Shown here in pieces: positions 39,711-50,923 of a stretch of DNA of 64,000 bases. The notes under the pieces are model-generated. The model saw only the letters and a list, made by a program, of their open reading frames with translations, was not told the DNA's origin and did no database searches. How positions within the stretch are numbered: the first letter of the stretch is position 1; each line of letters opens with the position of its first letter. This DNA is from an uncultured Aquiluna sp. (GTDB lineage: Bacteria > Actinomycetota > Actinomycetes > Actinomycetales > Microbacteriaceae), in the NCBI GenBank assembly GCA_905182225.1, contig CAJJAJ010000009.1:1-64000 (forward strand), read 5' to 3'. A program made the translations under genes and the position numbers.

Positions 39711-41130
39711 TAAGGCTTGCCAATTCCGCAGCGAGATCTTCGCGCACCAAAGCTTTGACCTTGGTGCCACCTTCTACGTACTCAACACTCTGGACTTTTC
39801 CTGCCACATGAATCTTTGACACTAGATCGCCGCGGTCGTATGGAATTAACCCATCAAACAGGACCTCTGGTCGAGGCAAAGAAGAAGCAATAGCGGCCTC
39901 AAGTTCGGCAATACCCAAGCCGGTTCTGGCAGACACTAAGAACGCCCCGGGGCAAAGACCCCGCAGCCTGATGTGCTCCTCTTCGGATACCAAATCGGCC
40001 TTGTTGAATACAATCAATTCTTCAATTGCGGAAGCATCGACATCGGCCACCACCAAACGGACGGTCTGGATCTGTCCAAGTGGATCCGGGTCGGTGGCAT
40101 CCACAACGTGAACGATCAAATCTGCACCCGAAATTTCTTCGAGGGTAGACCGAAACGCCTCGACCAGCTGGTGAGGCAGCGAGCGCACAAAACCAACGGT
40201 GTCAGCGATCGTATAACTTCTTCCGTCCGGTGTCTCGTGCCTTCTTATTGTTGGATCAAGAGTGGCAAAAAGTGCGTTCTCCACCAAGACTCCAGCCTTG
40301 GTGAGCCTGTTAAGCAGAGACGATTTTCCCGCGTTGGTATAGCCGGCGATTGCCACCTGCGGAACTCTTGCTTTTTCCCGCTTGAGTCTTTTAGTATCTC
40401 GAGCGCTCTTCATCAAGACAATTTCGCGACGCAATTTAGCCATCTTGGTGTTGATTCGTCTTCTATCAAGTTCAATCTTGGTCTCACCTGGTCCGCGCGA
40501 ACCTATTCCAACGCCACCGGCAGCCTGGCCTCCGGCCTGCCTTGACATTGACTCGCCCCATCCGCGCAATCTCGGAAGTAAATACTCAAGCTGCGCAAGT
40601 TCGACCTGGGCTTTTCCTTCTTTGCTCTTGGCGTGCTGGGCAAAAATATCAAGAATGATTGCAGTTCGATCGACGACCTTTACCTTGACTATGTCTTCCA
40701 GGGTTCTTCGTTGTGATGGGGCAAGCTCTGCATCAGCTATGACAGTGTCAGCGCCAACTTCTTTGACCAGCTCCCTGAGCTCTTCTGCTTTTCCTTTTCC
40801 AAAGTAGCTGGCGGGATCGGGCTTTGCGCGTCTTTGCAGAAGGCCGTCCAGCACTTCAGCTCCAGCAGTCTCGGCAAGGGCAGCAAGTTCACGGAGCGAG
40901 TTTTCGGCTCGGGTTACCGTCCCAGTGCCCCAAACACCAATTAAGACCACCTTTTCGAGGCGCAGCTGTCTGTACTCGACCTCCGAAATATCTTCTAGTT
41001 CAGTCGAAAGCCCGGGGACTCGTCTAAGCGACGCCCGCTCTTCCAGCTCGAGCTGGTCTCCGTCATACTCGGACGCCGGCGCTAGAGAGCCGCGGCGTAA
41101 AATTCGGTCGATAGTAGATTCTGGTTCCAT
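39697..41130 (-). CDS. hflX: GTPase HflX
   Basis: 477 residues. The HflX N-terminal nucleotide-binding domain includes [18 protein letters not shown] and the [20 protein letters not shown] motif. The GTPase domain has the P-loop [30 protein letters not shown] (switch II) and NKAD. HflX splits or rescues stalled 70S ribosomes under stress. The start is ATG at 41130, with a 36-bp divergent gap to the methyltransferase gene. In actinobacteria hflX, miaA/miaB, dapF and lexA commonly cluster. Confidence 0.95.
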   Translation of the reverse strand: MEPESTIDRILRRGSLAPASEYDGDQLELEERASLRRVPGLSTELEDISEVEYRQLRLEKVVLIGVWGTGTVTRAENSLRELAALAETAGAEVLDGLLQRRAKPDPASYFGKGKAEELRELVKEVGADTVIADAELAPSQRRTLEDIVKVKVVDRTAIILDIFAQHAKSKEGKAQVELAQLEYLLPRLRGWGESMSRQAGGQAAGGVGIGSRGPGETKIELDRRRINTKMAKLRREIVLMKSARDTKRLKREKARVPQVAIAGYTNAGKSSLLNRLTKAGVLVENALFATLDPTIRRHETPDGRSYTIADTVGFVRSLPHQLVEAFRSTLEEISGADLIVHVVDATDPDPLGQIQTVRLVVADVDASAIEELIVFNKADLVSEEEHIRLRGLCPGAFLVSARTGLGIAELEAAIASSLPRPEVLFDGLIPYDRGDLVSKIHVAGKVQSVEYVEGGTKVKALVREDLAAELASLTRRP

Positions 41131-41132
41131 TG

Positions 41133-41160
41133 TTGTTTAAGACTAAGCCTGTATTAGATT
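41133..41160 (+). promoter_or_regulatory. leaderless-type promoter of the RsmC-like gene
   Basis: -35 TTGTTT (41133-41138), a 16-bp spacer and -10 TAGATT (41155-41160). Only six bases separate the -10 from ATG 41167, so the transcript probably starts at the A of the start codon. There is no Shine-Dalgarno sequence. Confidence 0.6.
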
Positions 41161-41166
41161 TGGCGT

Positions 41167-41790
41167 ATGGCGATGGAGCACTATTTCAGCTCAGAGCCGA
41201 CAGCGAAGAAAATTGAAACTGAGGTTTCATTTGAAGTTGACGGTGTGAGATTTGACATGGCTGCCGCAAGCGGAACCTTTAGCTCCACACAAGTAGACCC
41301 CGGCACAAAGGTGCTTCTTTCACATACTTCGCTATTGCCCAAGGATGGAAACGTACTTGATCTCGGCTGCGGGTGGGGTCCGATCGGCATCGTGATTGCA
41401 ACTCTCTGTCCAGCCGCAAAAGTTCATGCGATAGATATCAACCAGCGGAGCATTGAGCAGACCCGGGCGAACGCCGATCGCGTTGGGCTCACAAATCTCA
41501 GCATCTGCCTTGCCGAGGAGCTACCCACGGACCTGAAATTCGACGCAATCTGGTCAAACCCACCAATTCGAATTGGTAAAGTTGCACTTCACGAATTGCT
41601 GAGAATCTATATCCCTCGGCTGGAGGCCGGCGGAAGAGCGGTTTTTGTGGTTCAGAAGAACCTGGGGGCCGACTCACTAGTCCGCTGGCTAGCCGAAGAA
41701 TTCCCCGGTCATGAAGTTTCCAGAATTGGAACGGCAAAGACCTACCGAATAATCGAGGTGGCTAGTCCTGCCAAGTCCCAGAGTAAGTGA
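41167..41790 (+). CDS. RsmC-like class I SAM-dependent methyltransferase
   Basis: 207 residues. The SAM motif I VLDLGCGWGPIGIVIA lies near 63-78, and the NPPI motif (WSNPPIRIG), near 131-139, marks N-methylation of a base in nucleic acid. The N-terminal HYFSSEP and SFEVDGVRFDMAAASGTFS segments match the RsmC/RlmG group, which make m2G in 16S or 23S rRNA. Target inferred. The ATG at 41167 fits the leaderless promoter; a second ATG at 41173 is in frame. The 3' end overlaps the convergent dapF by 29 nt. Confidence 0.88.
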   Translation: MAMEHYFSSEPTAKKIETEVSFEVDGVRFDMAAASGTFSSTQVDPGTKVLLSHTSLLPKDGNVLDLGCGWGPIGIVIATLCPAAKVHAIDINQRSIEQTRANADRVGLTNLSICLAEELPTDLKFDAIWSNPPIRIGKVALHELLRIYIPRLEAGGRAVFVVQKNLGADSLVRWLAEEFPGHEVSRIGTAKTYRIIEVASPAKSQSK

Positions 41791-42631
41791 GTACTGCCGG
41801 GCCACTGATTGAAACGTGTTCGCCGTCCTCGGTTGGAAACATCCTGACGGCAACCTCTCCCCCAGGAACTTTCACCTTCCAAAAGTTCTGAGTCCCGCCA
41901 GCCCAGTGGCGAATTGCCAGAGCCGCAGCTGCTATGCCGGTCCCGCAACTCATGGTTTCGCCTGAGCCGCGCTCATGGACCCTCATGGTTAGCCCCGCAA
42001 CTCCTTTATTGATAAGAGGCTCATCCAGGACTACAAATTCTAGGTTCGCTCCGTCTTCAGGCAGAGGCTCCAGAACGGGAGGCTTCGATAGCTCCAGGCC
42101 CTGAAGCTCTTCGAGATCCGCAAGCGCAACCACAACATGAGGATTTCCAACATTCACAGAAAGACCAGGCCTAGAAACCTGAAGGCCCAGAGCGCCTACA
42201 AGCGTTTGGTCGTCCCCGATTGAAAAAAGACCTAGGTCAACAGCAAAACCATTGACGGTTGCAGTTAGATCTTTAATGCCATCCCTGGTGGCGACCGGCA
42301 AAGTACTGCCGTCGGTGAGCGTCGCCAATCCGTTTTCTAGCAAGTAGCGGGCAAAAACTCGAATGCCGTTTCCGCACATCTCTGCCCTAGAGCCGTCGGA
42401 GTTTCTGTAGTCCATAAACCAAATAGCTTCCGGCTCGTCGTCCAGCAGCTCCGCAACCTCGGAATCCTTTGCCGTGGGTTTCACAATAATTAGACCGTCG
42501 GCACCGATACCAAAGTGCCGGTCGCACATTGCGGCAACTTGATCGGCACTTAGATCAACCTGTCCAGCCTTATCAAGCACAAGGATGAAGTCGTTACCCG
42601 TTCCGTGCCCTTTTGTGAATTCGATTTTCAT
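41762..42631 (-). CDS. dapF: diaminopimelate epimerase
   Basis: 289 residues. It interconverts LL- and meso-DAP for peptidoglycan and lysine. The two catalytic cysteines are in EMCGNGIRVFARYL and MSCGTGIAAAALA, in the two symmetric halves. The ATG at 42631 overlaps the miaA stop as ATGA. dapA and dapB are also in the window. Confidence 0.97.
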   Translation of the reverse strand: MKIEFTKGHGTGNDFILVLDKAGQVDLSADQVAAMCDRHFGIGADGLIIVKPTAKDSEVAELLDDEPEAIWFMDYRNSDGSRAEMCGNGIRVFARYLLENGLATLTDGSTLPVATRDGIKDLTATVNGFAVDLGLFSIGDDQTLVGALGLQVSRPGLSVNVGNPHVVVALADLEELQGLELSKPPVLEPLPEDGANLEFVVLDEPLINKGVAGLTMRVHERGSGETMSCGTGIAAAALAIRHWAGGTQNFWKVKVPGGEVAVRMFPTEDGEHVSISGPAVLTYSGTWQD

Positions 42632-43548
42632 ACCCCAAGCCTAATTCGCTCCAGTGCGGACTGGAGCAATTCCGGGGAGTCCGGCAACCAATGAGTGCGA
42701 CGATCTCGCTTAAACCAGGACATTTGCCGTCTCGCATATCGGTTAGTTAGGCGAATCGTGTCTTGAATTGCCGAAGCTTCATCAAGCTCTCCAGAGATTT
42801 GCTGAAAGGCCTGTTGATAGCCGATAGCAGCAAGTGCGGTTTTGGACAGCGACGCTTTGCCCTCTAGCAGCCGTCCAGCCTCGTCAATGAGTCCCTGCGA
42901 CCACATTTCTGCAACACGATTTGCGATGCGGGTTTTCAGGACCTCTCTGTCAACATCGATGCCAATAGTGACAGTGGGGACAAGGTACTCAGGGTCCGGA
43001 AGCGAAGAGGCAAATGGCAGTCCTGTTATTTGAATCACCTCGAGTGCTCTGATGACCTTCCGAACATTATTGCTGTGGATTTTTTGACCAGACTCTGGAT
43101 CTAGCCTCGAAAGCTGATTATGCATTTCAAGGTTGCCAACAACCTCCGCCTGAGACTCGAGTTGGTCCCGAATGTACCTATCGGTAGGAGCGAAATCGAA
43201 ATAATCAAGAGCGGCTGCCAAGTAGAACATGCTCCCGCCCACGAACACCGGCAACTTCCCTCGAGCCCTTATCGCGTTGGCGGTGTCTATTGCCAGCTTG
43301 CTATATTCGGCCGCTGTCATTTCCGCGCTTGGTTCAATCGCGTCTATCAAGTGATGCTCAATACCCCGACGCTCATTTTCGGGCAACTTTGCAGTTCCGA
43401 TGTCCATGCCCCTATAAAGCTGCATGGCATCCGCATTAATAATTTCAGCCGGCTGCCCAGACGACTCCAACGCTTCGACCAAAGACAAAGCCAGCCCGGA
43501 CTTGCCCGAGGCAGTGGGGCCGACAATAGCTAGGGCGCTAAACCCCAC
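42628..43548 (-). CDS. miaA: tRNA dimethylallyltransferase
   Basis: 306 residues. It adds dimethylallyl to A37 of tRNAs reading UNN codons. The P-loop [12 protein letters not shown] is at about 10-21, with [18 protein letters not shown] and HHLID. The start appears to be GTG at 43548, inside the miaB end (11-nt overlap). MiaB, encoded just upstream, then methylthiolates the product. Confidence 0.96.
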   Translation of the reverse strand: MGFSALAIVGPTASGKSGLALSLVEALESSGQPAEIINADAMQLYRGMDIGTAKLPENERRGIEHHLIDAIEPSAEMTAAEYSKLAIDTANAIRARGKLPVFVGGSMFYLAAALDYFDFAPTDRYIRDQLESQAEVVGNLEMHNQLSRLDPESGQKIHSNNVRKVIRALEVIQITGLPFASSLPDPEYLVPTVTIGIDVDREVLKTRIANRVAEMWSQGLIDEAGRLLEGKASLSKTALAAIGYQQAFQQISGELDEASAIQDTIRLTNRYARRQMSWFKRDRRTHWLPDSPELLQSALERIRLGV

Positions 43549-45007
43549 TTTTCACTCTGATCGGTAACCCAAGTGACACTTTGGACTCCCCGGGGCCCGG
43601 GACACCGCAGCTCTCGAGCTGACGACGGTCATAGGCGTCCCCACCCGCGGTTCTGCGGACCTCGTAAAGGCCCCCGGGGGCGAAGTCGGCAACAAGGAAA
43701 TATGGAGCCGCTCTGGTGATTCTGAGCCTCACGGCGTCACCTGGACGAGGAGTATCCTGACCCTTTGGAACATCGAAGTGGACAAGTCGGTTGTCCTTCG
43801 CTCTTCCAGTTAGGCGATCGGTCTGAGAGTCCTTGCGACCTTCATTGGCTGAAGCCAGAACCTCAACCTCTGTCCCAACCAAGAGTTTATTTTCCTGCCA
43901 AGCGACTTCGTTCACGACAGCTAGAAGGCGTTCGTATCTTTCTTGCACTACTTCCTTGGGAAGCTGATCGGGCATTTCGGCAGCGGGAGTTCCCGGCCGC
44001 TTCGAGTATTGATAGGTGAAGCAGGCTGCAAACCTCGATTTTCTAACGACGTCTATGGTGTCCTGAAAGTCCTGCTCGCTCTCACCGGGAAAGCCGACAA
44101 TTATGTCGGTTGTTATTGCAGCTTCCGGCATTACCGCGCGAACGCGATCAAGAATCCCTAGATATTTTGACGCCCGGTAACTGCGCTTCATGTCCTTCAG
44201 GACCTTGTCTGAACCAGACTGCATTGGCATGTGTAGTTGGGGCATAACGTTCGGGGTTTCAGCCATCGCGGCAATCACGTCGTCTGTGAATGACGCAGGG
44301 TGAGGAGATGTGAATCTGAGCCGTTCAAGCCCCTTGATCTCACCACACGCCCTCAACAACTTGGCGAATGCACCTCGATCACCGAACTCAACACCGTAGG
44401 CATTGACATTTTGGCCCAACAGAGTAACTTCGATTGCCCCATCAGCAACAAGTACTTCGATTTCGGCCAAAATCTCCCCGGGGCGTCGGTCCTTCTCCTT
44501 GCCCCTAAGCGTTGGGACTATGCAGAAAGTGCAGGTGTTATTGCAGCCAACGGAAATCGAAACCCAGCCGCTAAACGGGCTCTCACGCTTGGTTGGAAGG
44601 GTAGAAGGGAAAACCTCCAAGGATTCAAGGATTTCGATTTGGGCTTCAGCATTGTGCCTAGCGCGCTCGAGCAGAACCGGCAAAGAGCCCATGTTGTGGG
44701 TTCCAAACACAACGTCCACCCAAGGCGCCCGCTGCAAGATTACGTCCTGATCCTTCTGGGCCAAACAGCCGCCCACTGCAATCTGAAGCTTGGGATTGGC
44801 CTCTTTTTTGGGAAGCAACATTCCAAGCGTTCCATAAAGCTTGTTGTCCGCGTTCTCACGAACGGCGCAAGTGTTAAAGACAACAACATCCGGGTCTGAA
44901 CCGTTGCTTTCCTCATAGCCAGCTGAGTCAAGCAGTCCAGAGATACGCTCAGAATCGTGAATGTTCATCTGGCACCCAAAGGTGCGGACTTCGTAGGTAA
45001 GAGACAT
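43538..45007 (-). CDS. miaB: tRNA-2-methylthio-N6-dimethylallyladenosine synthase
   Basis: 489 residues from ATG 45007. The N-terminal UPF0004 domain has cysteines in TFGCQMN, NTCAVRE and GGCLAQ. The radical SAM cluster is the CxxxCxxC in [17 protein letters not shown] domain follows, then an unusual C-terminal tail of about 40 residues ([15 protein letters not shown]...) seen in actinobacteria. The alternative start at 45052 lies within recX and lacks support. Confidence 0.95.
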   Translation of the reverse strand: MSLTYEVRTFGCQMNIHDSERISGLLDSAGYEESNGSDPDVVVFNTCAVRENADNKLYGTLGMLLPKKEANPKLQIAVGGCLAQKDQDVILQRAPWVDVVFGTHNMGSLPVLLERARHNAEAQIEILESLEVFPSTLPTKRESPFSGWVSISVGCNNTCTFCIVPTLRGKEKDRRPGEILAEIEVLVADGAIEVTLLGQNVNAYGVEFGDRGAFAKLLRACGEIKGLERLRFTSPHPASFTDDVIAAMAETPNVMPQLHMPMQSGSDKVLKDMKRSYRASKYLGILDRVRAVMPEAAITTDIIVGFPGESEQDFQDTIDVVRKSRFAACFTYQYSKRPGTPAAEMPDQLPKEVVQERYERLLAVVNEVAWQENKLLVGTEVEVLASANEGRKDSQTDRLTGRAKDNRLVHFDVPKGQDTPRPGDAVRLRITRAAPYFLVADFAPGGLYEVRRTAGGDAYDRRQLESCGVPGPGESKVSLGLPIRVKSGV

Positions 45008-45020
45008 GACAGACTTGATT

Positions 45021-45533
45021 TTAGTCGTCAGACCTAATTTCGCGAAGTGCACTGGAAACCATTGACGAACTGAAGCCTCTTCTCATCAAGAAACCGGAGA
45101 CTCTTCTGTACCTCGCATCGAGTTCTAAACTTCCCAGCCGATCCCAACGAGCCCTACCTAATTCCAGAACCAACTTCTCTTCATCTTCTCTGGTTATGCC
45201 TGAAACGGCCTCTTCAACTAAAGATCGATCCACGCCCTTTTGTTGTAATTCTCTGCTGATGATTCTTGAAGATTTTCCCTTTTCGACTCTGGATCGAACG
45301 TAGGCAGCGGCAAAAACTGAGTCGTCAATCAACTGGACTTCCTCGAAGCGATCCAGAAGTGGTTTTGCTATCTCCGAAGGAATCTCTCGTTTTTCAAGAA
45401 TTTGGGCTAACTGCCATTTAGTCTTCATGCTTCGAGAAAGCTGGAAAAGCAGCACATTACGTGCGCGCTTCTCCAGCTTTTCTGGAGACCGTGTCTCTTG
45501 AAGCTGTGCTTCTTGAGGCTTTATTTCAGGCAT
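45021..45533 (-). CDS. recX: RecA regulator RecX
   Basis: 170 residues made of three-helix repeats ([58 protein letters not shown]). RecX caps RecA filaments. It overlaps the recA 3' end by eight bases, the normal arrangement, and so is co-expressed in SOS. Confidence 0.93.
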   Translation of the reverse strand: MPEIKPQEAQLQETRSPEKLEKRARNVLLFQLSRSMKTKWQLAQILEKREIPSEIAKPLLDRFEEVQLIDDSVFAAAYVRSRVEKGKSSRIISRELQQKGVDRSLVEEAVSGITREDEEKLVLELGRARWDRLGSLELDARYRRVSGFLMRRGFSSSMVSSALREIRSDD

Positions 45534-46614
45534 CGTTTGCGGCCTTAGCGACCGTCTTGGTGTCCTCTATTACATCTGCAATTTCCTCGACCGGAAGGTC
45601 AGCAACGGGTCTTGGAACTCCCACGCCAAGCTTCGCCTTTATCTTCTGTTCAATAGTGGATGCAATCTCAGGATTTTCCTTCAAGAACTTGCGCGAATTT
45701 TCTTTTCCTTGACCCAGCTGTTCGCCATCAAAGGTGTACCAGGCTCCTGACTTATTTACAATGTCCTGCTCGACACCAAAGTCAATCAAGCTGCCCTCGC
45801 GGGAGATTCCCTCACCGAAGATAATGTCGAACTCCGCCTGCTTGAATGGTGACGCAAGCTTATTCTTTACGACCTTCACTCTTGAGCGGTTACCCACAGC
45901 GTTGTTCTGTCCGTCCTTCAGCGTCTCAATTCGACGAATGTCCAATCGGACTGACGCATAGAACTTCAACGCCTTTCCGCCCGAAGTGGTCTCTGGAGAA
46001 CCGAAGAAGACTCCGATTTTTTCGCGCAGCTGGTTGATGAAAATTGCAGTGGTGTCCGTGTTGCTGATTGCGCCGGTTAGCTTACGAAGGGCCTGAGACA
46101 TCAAACGAGCCTGAAGACCCACGTGAGTGTCTCCCATTTCGCCTTCGATCTCCGCACGAGGCACTAGCGCCGCCACTGAGTCAATCACGATGACATCGAT
46201 TGATCCAGATCGGATCAACATGTCAGTAATTTCGAGAGCCTGCTCCCCGGTGTCTGGCTGGCTAACAAGAAGTGCATCGATGTCGACACCAAGCTTGGCC
46301 GCGTAAATAGGGTCTAGAGCATGCTCAGCATCAATAAAAGCAGCTGTACCGCCGGCCTTCTGAGCGCTAGCGATAGCGTGAAGAGCAATGGTTGTTTTAC
46401 CCGAGGCCTCTGGCCCGTAAACCTCTACGATTCGACCTCTTGGAAGCCCACCAATTCCCAATGCGACATCCAACGCGATTGAGCCGGTTGAGATCGAGGC
46501 TACTGGAGCGCGCTCTTCGGATCCCAATCGCATAACTGACCCTTTGCCAAACTGGCGATCAATCTGCGCTAGCGCAGTGTCTAGGGCCTTTTCTCTATCT
46601 GATGCACTTGGCAT
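45526..46614 (-). CDS. recA: recombinase RecA
   Basis: 362 residues, no intein. Walker A GPEASGKT is at 67-74; Walker [11 protein letters not shown] and the L2 loop with [13 protein letters not shown]-type sequence (here [13 protein letters not shown]) are present. RecA performs strand exchange and activates LexA self-cleavage. ATG 46614 has AGAGG five bases upstream. A strong SOS box lies 130 bp upstream, at 46745-46760. Confidence 0.99.
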   Translation of the reverse strand: MPSASDREKALDTALAQIDRQFGKGSVMRLGSEERAPVASISTGSIALDVALGIGGLPRGRIVEVYGPEASGKTTIALHAIASAQKAGGTAAFIDAEHALDPIYAAKLGVDIDALLVSQPDTGEQALEITDMLIRSGSIDVIVIDSVAALVPRAEIEGEMGDTHVGLQARLMSQALRKLTGAISNTDTTAIFINQLREKIGVFFGSPETTSGGKALKFYASVRLDIRRIETLKDGQNNAVGNRSRVKVVKNKLASPFKQAEFDIIFGEGISREGSLIDFGVEQDIVNKSGAWYTFDGEQLGQGKENSRKFLKENPEIASTIEQKIKAKLGVGVPRPVADLPVEEIADVIEDTKTVAKAANDA

Positions 46615-46744
46615 TTCAACCTCTTTCCGACGCCTGGCGCCTTGTTTACAACGAAGCTACGCTCCCTCTAAGACATTTTCCAAACCTGTCGAGAAACCTC
46701 TTGATAAGTCTTAGAAACTCTTAGCTGTTAGTAACAATAGGCGT

Positions 46745-46760
46745 TCGAACAAAATTTCGA
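46745..46760. promoter_or_regulatory. SOS (LexA) box of recA
   Basis: TCGAACAAAATTTCGA matches TCGAAC-N4-GTTCGA at 11 of 12 arm positions. It lies in the 150-bp gap between DUF3046 and recA, immediately after the DUF3046 stop. The exact -10 could not be fixed. Confidence 0.85.
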
Positions 46761-46764
46761 ATGA

Positions 46765-46995
46765 TTAGTTTTCGGCGTGTTGCTTTGTCCGAGGTTTACC
46801 GTGCCAACGTTCCTTAGGAACGCCCAGGTGAGCACAGAGCGCTAGCCATACTTCTTTGGGATCATCGCCAGACTTGATTAGCTCCAGCGGGGTTTGATCT
46901 GATTTGTCCGTGAGTCTAGTGTCCGCCAATATCACGGCGGCGAAGTGGGGGCCAAACTCCTCGTCGACCAGTTGCCGAAACTGACTCAGCTTCAC
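46765..46995 (-). CDS. DUF3046 family protein
   Basis: 76 residues. The pattern MKLSQFRQLVDEEFGPHFA, then LEL-SGDDPKEVWLALCAHLGVPKERW, is the DUF3046 signature. It is an actinobacteria-specific protein of unknown function, almost always just upstream of recA. The start is GTG at 46995, overlapping the clgR stop by one base (TAGTG). Confidence 0.9.
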   Translation of the reverse strand: MKLSQFRQLVDEEFGPHFAAVILADTRLTDKSDQTPLELIKSGDDPKEVWLALCAHLGVPKERWHGKPRTKQHAEN

Positions 46996-47309
46996 TAGTG
47001 AGAGTAAAGCTCTGCTTCGGTTACAAAAGCATCTGGAACAGTGTCCGGAATGTAAGTCTTTTCGGCATAAACGCCTTCGACAAGTGCAAGACGGTCAGAA
47101 ACCTCACGCAACAACTGTGCTAATGGCACATCTAGCGCCTCGGTTACGGAAGCAAGAATTTCAGAGGAGGCTTCTTTTTGACCGCGCTCGACCTCGGAAA
47201 GATAGCCAAGGGCAACGGAAGCCTTGGCAGCCACTTGCCTAAGTGTCTGACCCTGTTCTAAGCGGTGGTTACGAAGCACGTCACCGATTTCTTGTCTAAG
47301 CAGAACCAA
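46995..47309 (-). CDS. clgR: XRE-family regulator of the ClgR type
   Basis: 104 residues. The helix-turn-helix is at about 20-45 ([31 protein letters not shown]), with the ClgR-typical YLSEVERG segment. ClgR activates clp protease and stress genes in actinobacteria, and is itself degraded by Clp; the C-terminus here ends ELYSH. The start is TTG at 47309, with AGGAGG five bases upstream. A perfect 7-bp inverted repeat lies in its own upstream region. Confidence 0.85.
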   Translation of the reverse strand: MVLLRQEIGDVLRNHRLEQGQTLRQVAAKASVALGYLSEVERGQKEASSEILASVTEALDVPLAQLLREVSDRLALVEGVYAEKTYIPDTVPDAFVTEAELYSH

Positions 47310-47321
47310 AGTTTCCTCCTG

Positions 47322-47338
47322 GCCGATAATCTATCGGC
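47322..47338. promoter_or_regulatory. perfect inverted repeat before clgR
   Basis: GCCGATA-ATC-TATCGGC, 13 bp upstream of the TTG start and touching the AGGAGG ribosome-binding site. It could be a ClgR operator for autoregulation or an RNA hairpin that hides the ribosome-binding site. No T-run follows, so it is not a terminator. Confidence 0.5.
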
Positions 47339-47395
47339 TTCTATTGCTAAAAATACCCAAAATAATTGAATGTTTCCTGATTGGTAACCAACTAC

Positions 47396-47878
47396 TCAGT
47401 CTAAATGTTCCCTGAGGATCTCGATTGCGCGATCCAGACAAAGCATTCTGATTTGATTTCTTGAACCCTCAAAGTTTTCGCTGTAGACGGTCACGCCTTG
47501 AGGGGAACTGATTGCGATGAAAACTTCGCCTGGCATTCTCCCCGACACGCTCCTTGGTCCGGCAACACCCGTAGTTGCTATTCCGATTACCGAACCTAAA
47601 TCTTTGCCGGCAGCCTTAGAGAGCCTTTCCCGGACGCCTTCAGCCATCTGTGCAGCAACTTCGGCATCCACCGCGCTCTGATTGGCTATCAGAGCCGGTG
47701 ACACCCCTAGGAGTTGCTCCTTTATCCTGTCCTGGTAGGCAACGATCGATCCAAGAACTACCTCGGAGGCTCCGTCAATACTTATTAGAGCGGAGGCTAA
47801 TGCGCCTCCGGTTATTGATTCAGCAATAGCGATTGAGAGGCCGGCCTTTTTTGCCAGCGCTATAACTTGCTCGGCCAT
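47396..47878 (-). CDS. CinA C-terminal domain protein (nicotinamide-nucleotide amidase, PncC-like)
   Basis: 160 residues from ATG 47878, the stand-alone CinA C-terminal (PncC) form. AESITGGALASALISIDGAS near the start and IGIATTGVAGP in the middle are the active-site segments. It converts NMN to nicotinate mononucleotide. The ATG at 47899 is also open but lies deeper in pgsA. The pgsA-cinA-clgR-recA order is common in actinobacteria. Confidence 0.9.
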   Translation of the reverse strand: MAEQVIALAKKAGLSIAIAESITGGALASALISIDGASEVVLGSIVAYQDRIKEQLLGVSPALIANQSAVDAEVAAQMAEGVRERLSKAAGKDLGSVIGIATTGVAGPRSVSGRMPGEVFIAISSPQGVTVYSENFEGSRNQIRMLCLDRAIEILREHLD

Positions 47879-48408
47879 AGGACCTGCTTTCCGCTCCAAA
47901 GCGTTAACACCACGGTAAACCAGACAACGGCCTGGGTGAAGAGCACGTACCAGCTACCCAAGACTTCAAAGGGCGCCAATGCCAGGCTAACCGCGATGAT
48001 TTGCATGACTGTTTTGAATTTTCCACCCCCGGTAGCTGCAATAACTCGACGCTTCGCAACCACCAGCCGGTAAACGGTAACAATCAGCTCTCTTGCCAGA
48101 ATAAGCAAAGTGGCTATCCAAGGAACTGCACCCTGAATAGAAAGTGCAACAAGGGATCCAGTAAGTAGGGCTTTATCTGCGATTGGATCAATTAGCTTGC
48201 CAAAATCACTGACCAAGTTTCTTTTTCTGGCAATAGCGCCATCGATACCATCTGTCGAGGCAGCAAGCACCAGCAGCACCAGCGCGGCAAACCGACCCCA
48301 GAAATCCCAATAATCAAAGATTAACCACAGCACAACTGGCACCATTGCCAGCCTGGTCAATGTAATTAGGTTGGGGGTTTGTCTGTAAATAAAGCTTCTA
48401 GAAGTCAT
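47860..48408 (-). CDS. pgsA: CDP-diacylglycerol-glycerol-3-phosphate 3-phosphatidyltransferase (PgsA type)
   Basis: 182 residues, four or more membrane segments. The CDP-alcohol phosphotransferase motif is complete: DG-x2-AR-x8-G-x3-D-x3-D in [14 protein letters not shown]...[10 protein letters not shown]. It commits CDP-DAG to phosphatidylglycerol at the cytoplasmic membrane. The start overlaps the ftsK 3' end by 11 nt. Confidence 0.93.
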   Translation of the reverse strand: MTSRSFIYRQTPNLITLTRLAMVPVVLWLIFDYWDFWGRFAALVLLVLAASTDGIDGAIARKRNLVSDFGKLIDPIADKALLTGSLVALSIQGAVPWIATLLILARELIVTVYRLVVAKRRVIAATGGGKFKTVMQIIAVSLALAPFEVLGSWYVLFTQAVVWFTVVLTLWSGKQVLWPSKL

Positions 48409-50917
48409 CGCGCCTGCCGGTCAGCTGCCAAGCGTCTTCGTCTGGTTCGTCATCGGAACCCGGCAAATCCCCCTCGACCACAGCCGAGGTTTGGCCACTG
48501 ATCTTGGCAAGTAAAGCTGGCAGATCCTCTGCCTTAACTAGAACATCTCTGGCCTTCGAGCCTTCAGAAGCTCCGACAACCCCGCGGGATTCAAGAAGAT
48601 CCATCATTCTTCCGGCCTTCGCAAAGCCAATCCGAAGCTTCCGCTGAAGCATTGAGGTTGACCCAAATTGAGAGTTGACGATTAAGTCACAAGCCGCAAG
48701 GAGAATGTCCATGTCATCGCCGATGTCACTGTCCACGACCTTAGAAGTCACCCGCTGTATTACGTCACTTCGGTACTCAGGGTTCATCTGAGCCTTGACA
48801 TGGTCAACTACTTTTTGAAGCTCGGCTTCAGACACCCAAGCTCCTTGAACGCGAACTGCCTTATTTGTTCCCATTGGTGCAAAAAGCGCATCACCCTGGC
48901 CCACCAGCTTCTCAGCTCCTGGCTGATCAAGAATTACTCGAGAGTCAGTCAAAGAAGAGACCGAAAAAGCAAGCCTAGAAGGAACGTTTGCCTTTATCAG
49001 ACCGGTCACCACGTCCACCGAAGGTCGCTGGGTTGCCAACACGAGGTGGATGCCGGATGCTCTGGCCAACTGGGTAATCCGAACAATAGAATCTTCAACG
49101 TCCCGTGGCGCAACAATCATCAAATCCGCAAGCTCGTCCACGACGACCAGAAGATAGGGATAGGGCTGCAGGTCTCGCTTGGAGCCCTCTGGAACCTTCA
49201 CGTCTCCGCTGATAACAGCGCGATTGAAATCATCAATGTGTTTGAAGCCAAAGGATGCCAAGTCGTCGTATCGCGACTCCATCTCTCTGACCACCCATTG
49301 CAAAGCCTCAGAAGCCTTTTTAGGATTTGTAATGATTGGTGTTACCAGGTGCGGAACACCCTGATAAACCGCGAGCTCAACGCGCTTAGGGTCAACTAGC
49401 ACCATTCGAACTTCTGCCGGAGTGGCCCGCATCAAGACAGAGCAGATCATAGAGTTTATAAAACTTGATTTACCGGCCCCAGTGGCTCCCGCCACCAATA
49501 AGTGAGGCATTTTGGCAAGGTTTGCTACCAGGTAACCCCCTTCGACATCTTTTCCGACACCTATTGTCAACGGATGCTGGACACCGGCTGCAGCCTTAGA
49601 TCTCAGAACGTCTCCAAGAGAAACCGTCTCCCTATCGGTGTTGGGTATCTCAATGCCGATGGCACTCTTTCCTGGGATGGGGGCCAAAATACGAACTTCA
49701 CTGGAGGCCACCGCATAGCTGATGTTGTTCACCAATCTTGTTACAGCTTCGACTTTCACACCGGGGGCCAGCTCAACTTCGTACCGAGTCACTGTAGGTC
49801 CGCGCTGGAAATCGGAAACTCTAGCTTCAACATCAAACTCTTTGAAAACATCGTTGATGGAGGCGACCACCTGATCGTTGACCGCAGATTTTGCCTTGTG
49901 GGGTGTTCCTGCCGAGAGCAGACCGAGAGCCGGAAGCACATAGGGCCGTTTTGCTTTCTCGGTTGAAGGTATGTCGATTGGCTCGGTCACCCCTTCTGGT
50001 TGTGATAAAAACTCCGGCTCATCAATCGAGTCATCGTCATTGACCGCGACCTCTACCGACTCAATCGGAGCATCTATCTCGGATGCAACAAACTCATCGA
50101 TGTCCGACACGAGGGGAGAGTCAAAAGCGGGCTCGAGCTCACGCTCTTTCTTCCACCAGCTTGACTTCTTGGCGTCAAATGCGTCGGTCTCAACCGCGTT
50201 CTTATTTTCAGCAAACAAGAACCCGTAGAGCTTCTTGAAATTGACGACAATTTTATTCGGAGCAGTTCCCGTCATGACCAATAGAGCAACGGCCGCCAAC
50301 AAAACTAAAGCGGGCACGGCCACGTAAATGCTCAAAATCTCAGCAAGCGGGCCTCCAACTAACCAACCAAAGAGGCCTCCTGCCTCAGCTAATGCATCGA
50401 CGCCATCCCGCGGAGACGGCATATTGGAAAAGACATGGAAAAAACCAGAGATGACAGATAGAAGCAACCAGAAGCCCAGCGCGAATCTAGAGCTGTCCTT
50501 GACCGAAGCAGGGTGCCTAAATAAATAAAGCGCGTAACCAAAAAACACGACTGGCAGGGCGTAAGCAACTAACCCGAAGAGCATTCCGAAAGTGAAATTG
50601 TGCAGTGCTAGTGCCCAAGGTTCTCCGATTAGGAACCAGGCGTTCGCGGCACCAGAGATGCTCAGCAGCAGCAGAAAAAATGGAGCGCCGTCTCTACGGT
50701 CTTCCTTCGAGAGTTTTTCGGTACTGAAGGCCCGAATTATGCCACCGAAAAAATGAGCGACACCAAGATAACCGGCGCTTAGTGTGGCGCCAAGATTTGA
50801 ACGTTGATTCGAAGCGTTCGAAGGTTTGCGGGCAGCCGCCCTCGACCTTGAGGTCGCAGGCTTTTTGGCAGACCGGCTACTAGTCGGTCTGCGGGGTGGT
50901 GGAGTCTTTGCTGCCAT
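48398..50917 (-). CDS. ftsK: DNA translocase FtsK
   Basis: 839 residues. A basic, Ser/Arg/Lys-rich N-terminus (1-45) precedes four membrane segments (about 78-98, 107-133, 147-163, 190-216). An acidic linker (240-320) follows, then the motor: Walker A GATGAGKS at 477-484 and Walker B in [12 protein letters not shown]. The C-terminal gamma winged helix ([22 protein letters not shown]) reads KOPS sequences. FtsK pumps DNA at the septum and activates XerCD. The ATG at 50917 has no Shine-Dalgarno but a TAGTTT box ends six bases before it. Confidence 0.96.
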   Translation of the reverse strand: MAAKTPPPRRPTSSRSAKKPATSRSRAAARKPSNASNQRSNLGATLSAGYLGVAHFFGGIIRAFSTEKLSKEDRRDGAPFFLLLLSISGAANAWFLIGEPWALALHNFTFGMLFGLVAYALPVVFFGYALYLFRHPASVKDSSRFALGFWLLLSVISGFFHVFSNMPSPRDGVDALAEAGGLFGWLVGGPLAEILSIYVAVPALVLLAAVALLVMTGTAPNKIVVNFKKLYGFLFAENKNAVETDAFDAKKSSWWKKERELEPAFDSPLVSDIDEFVASEIDAPIESVEVAVNDDDSIDEPEFLSQPEGVTEPIDIPSTEKAKRPYVLPALGLLSAGTPHKAKSAVNDQVVASINDVFKEFDVEARVSDFQRGPTVTRYEVELAPGVKVEAVTRLVNNISYAVASSEVRILAPIPGKSAIGIEIPNTDRETVSLGDVLRSKAAAGVQHPLTIGVGKDVEGGYLVANLAKMPHLLVAGATGAGKSSFINSMICSVLMRATPAEVRMVLVDPKRVELAVYQGVPHLVTPIITNPKKASEALQWVVREMESRYDDLASFGFKHIDDFNRAVISGDVKVPEGSKRDLQPYPYLLVVVDELADLMIVAPRDVEDSIVRITQLARASGIHLVLATQRPSVDVVTGLIKANVPSRLAFSVSSLTDSRVILDQPGAEKLVGQGDALFAPMGTNKAVRVQGAWVSEAELQKVVDHVKAQMNPEYRSDVIQRVTSKVVDSDIGDDMDILLAACDLIVNSQFGSTSMLQRKLRIGFAKAGRMMDLLESRGVVGASEGSKARDVLVKAEDLPALLAKISGQTSAVVEGDLPGSDDEPDEDAWQLTGRRDDF

Positions 50918-50923
50918 GAGGAA

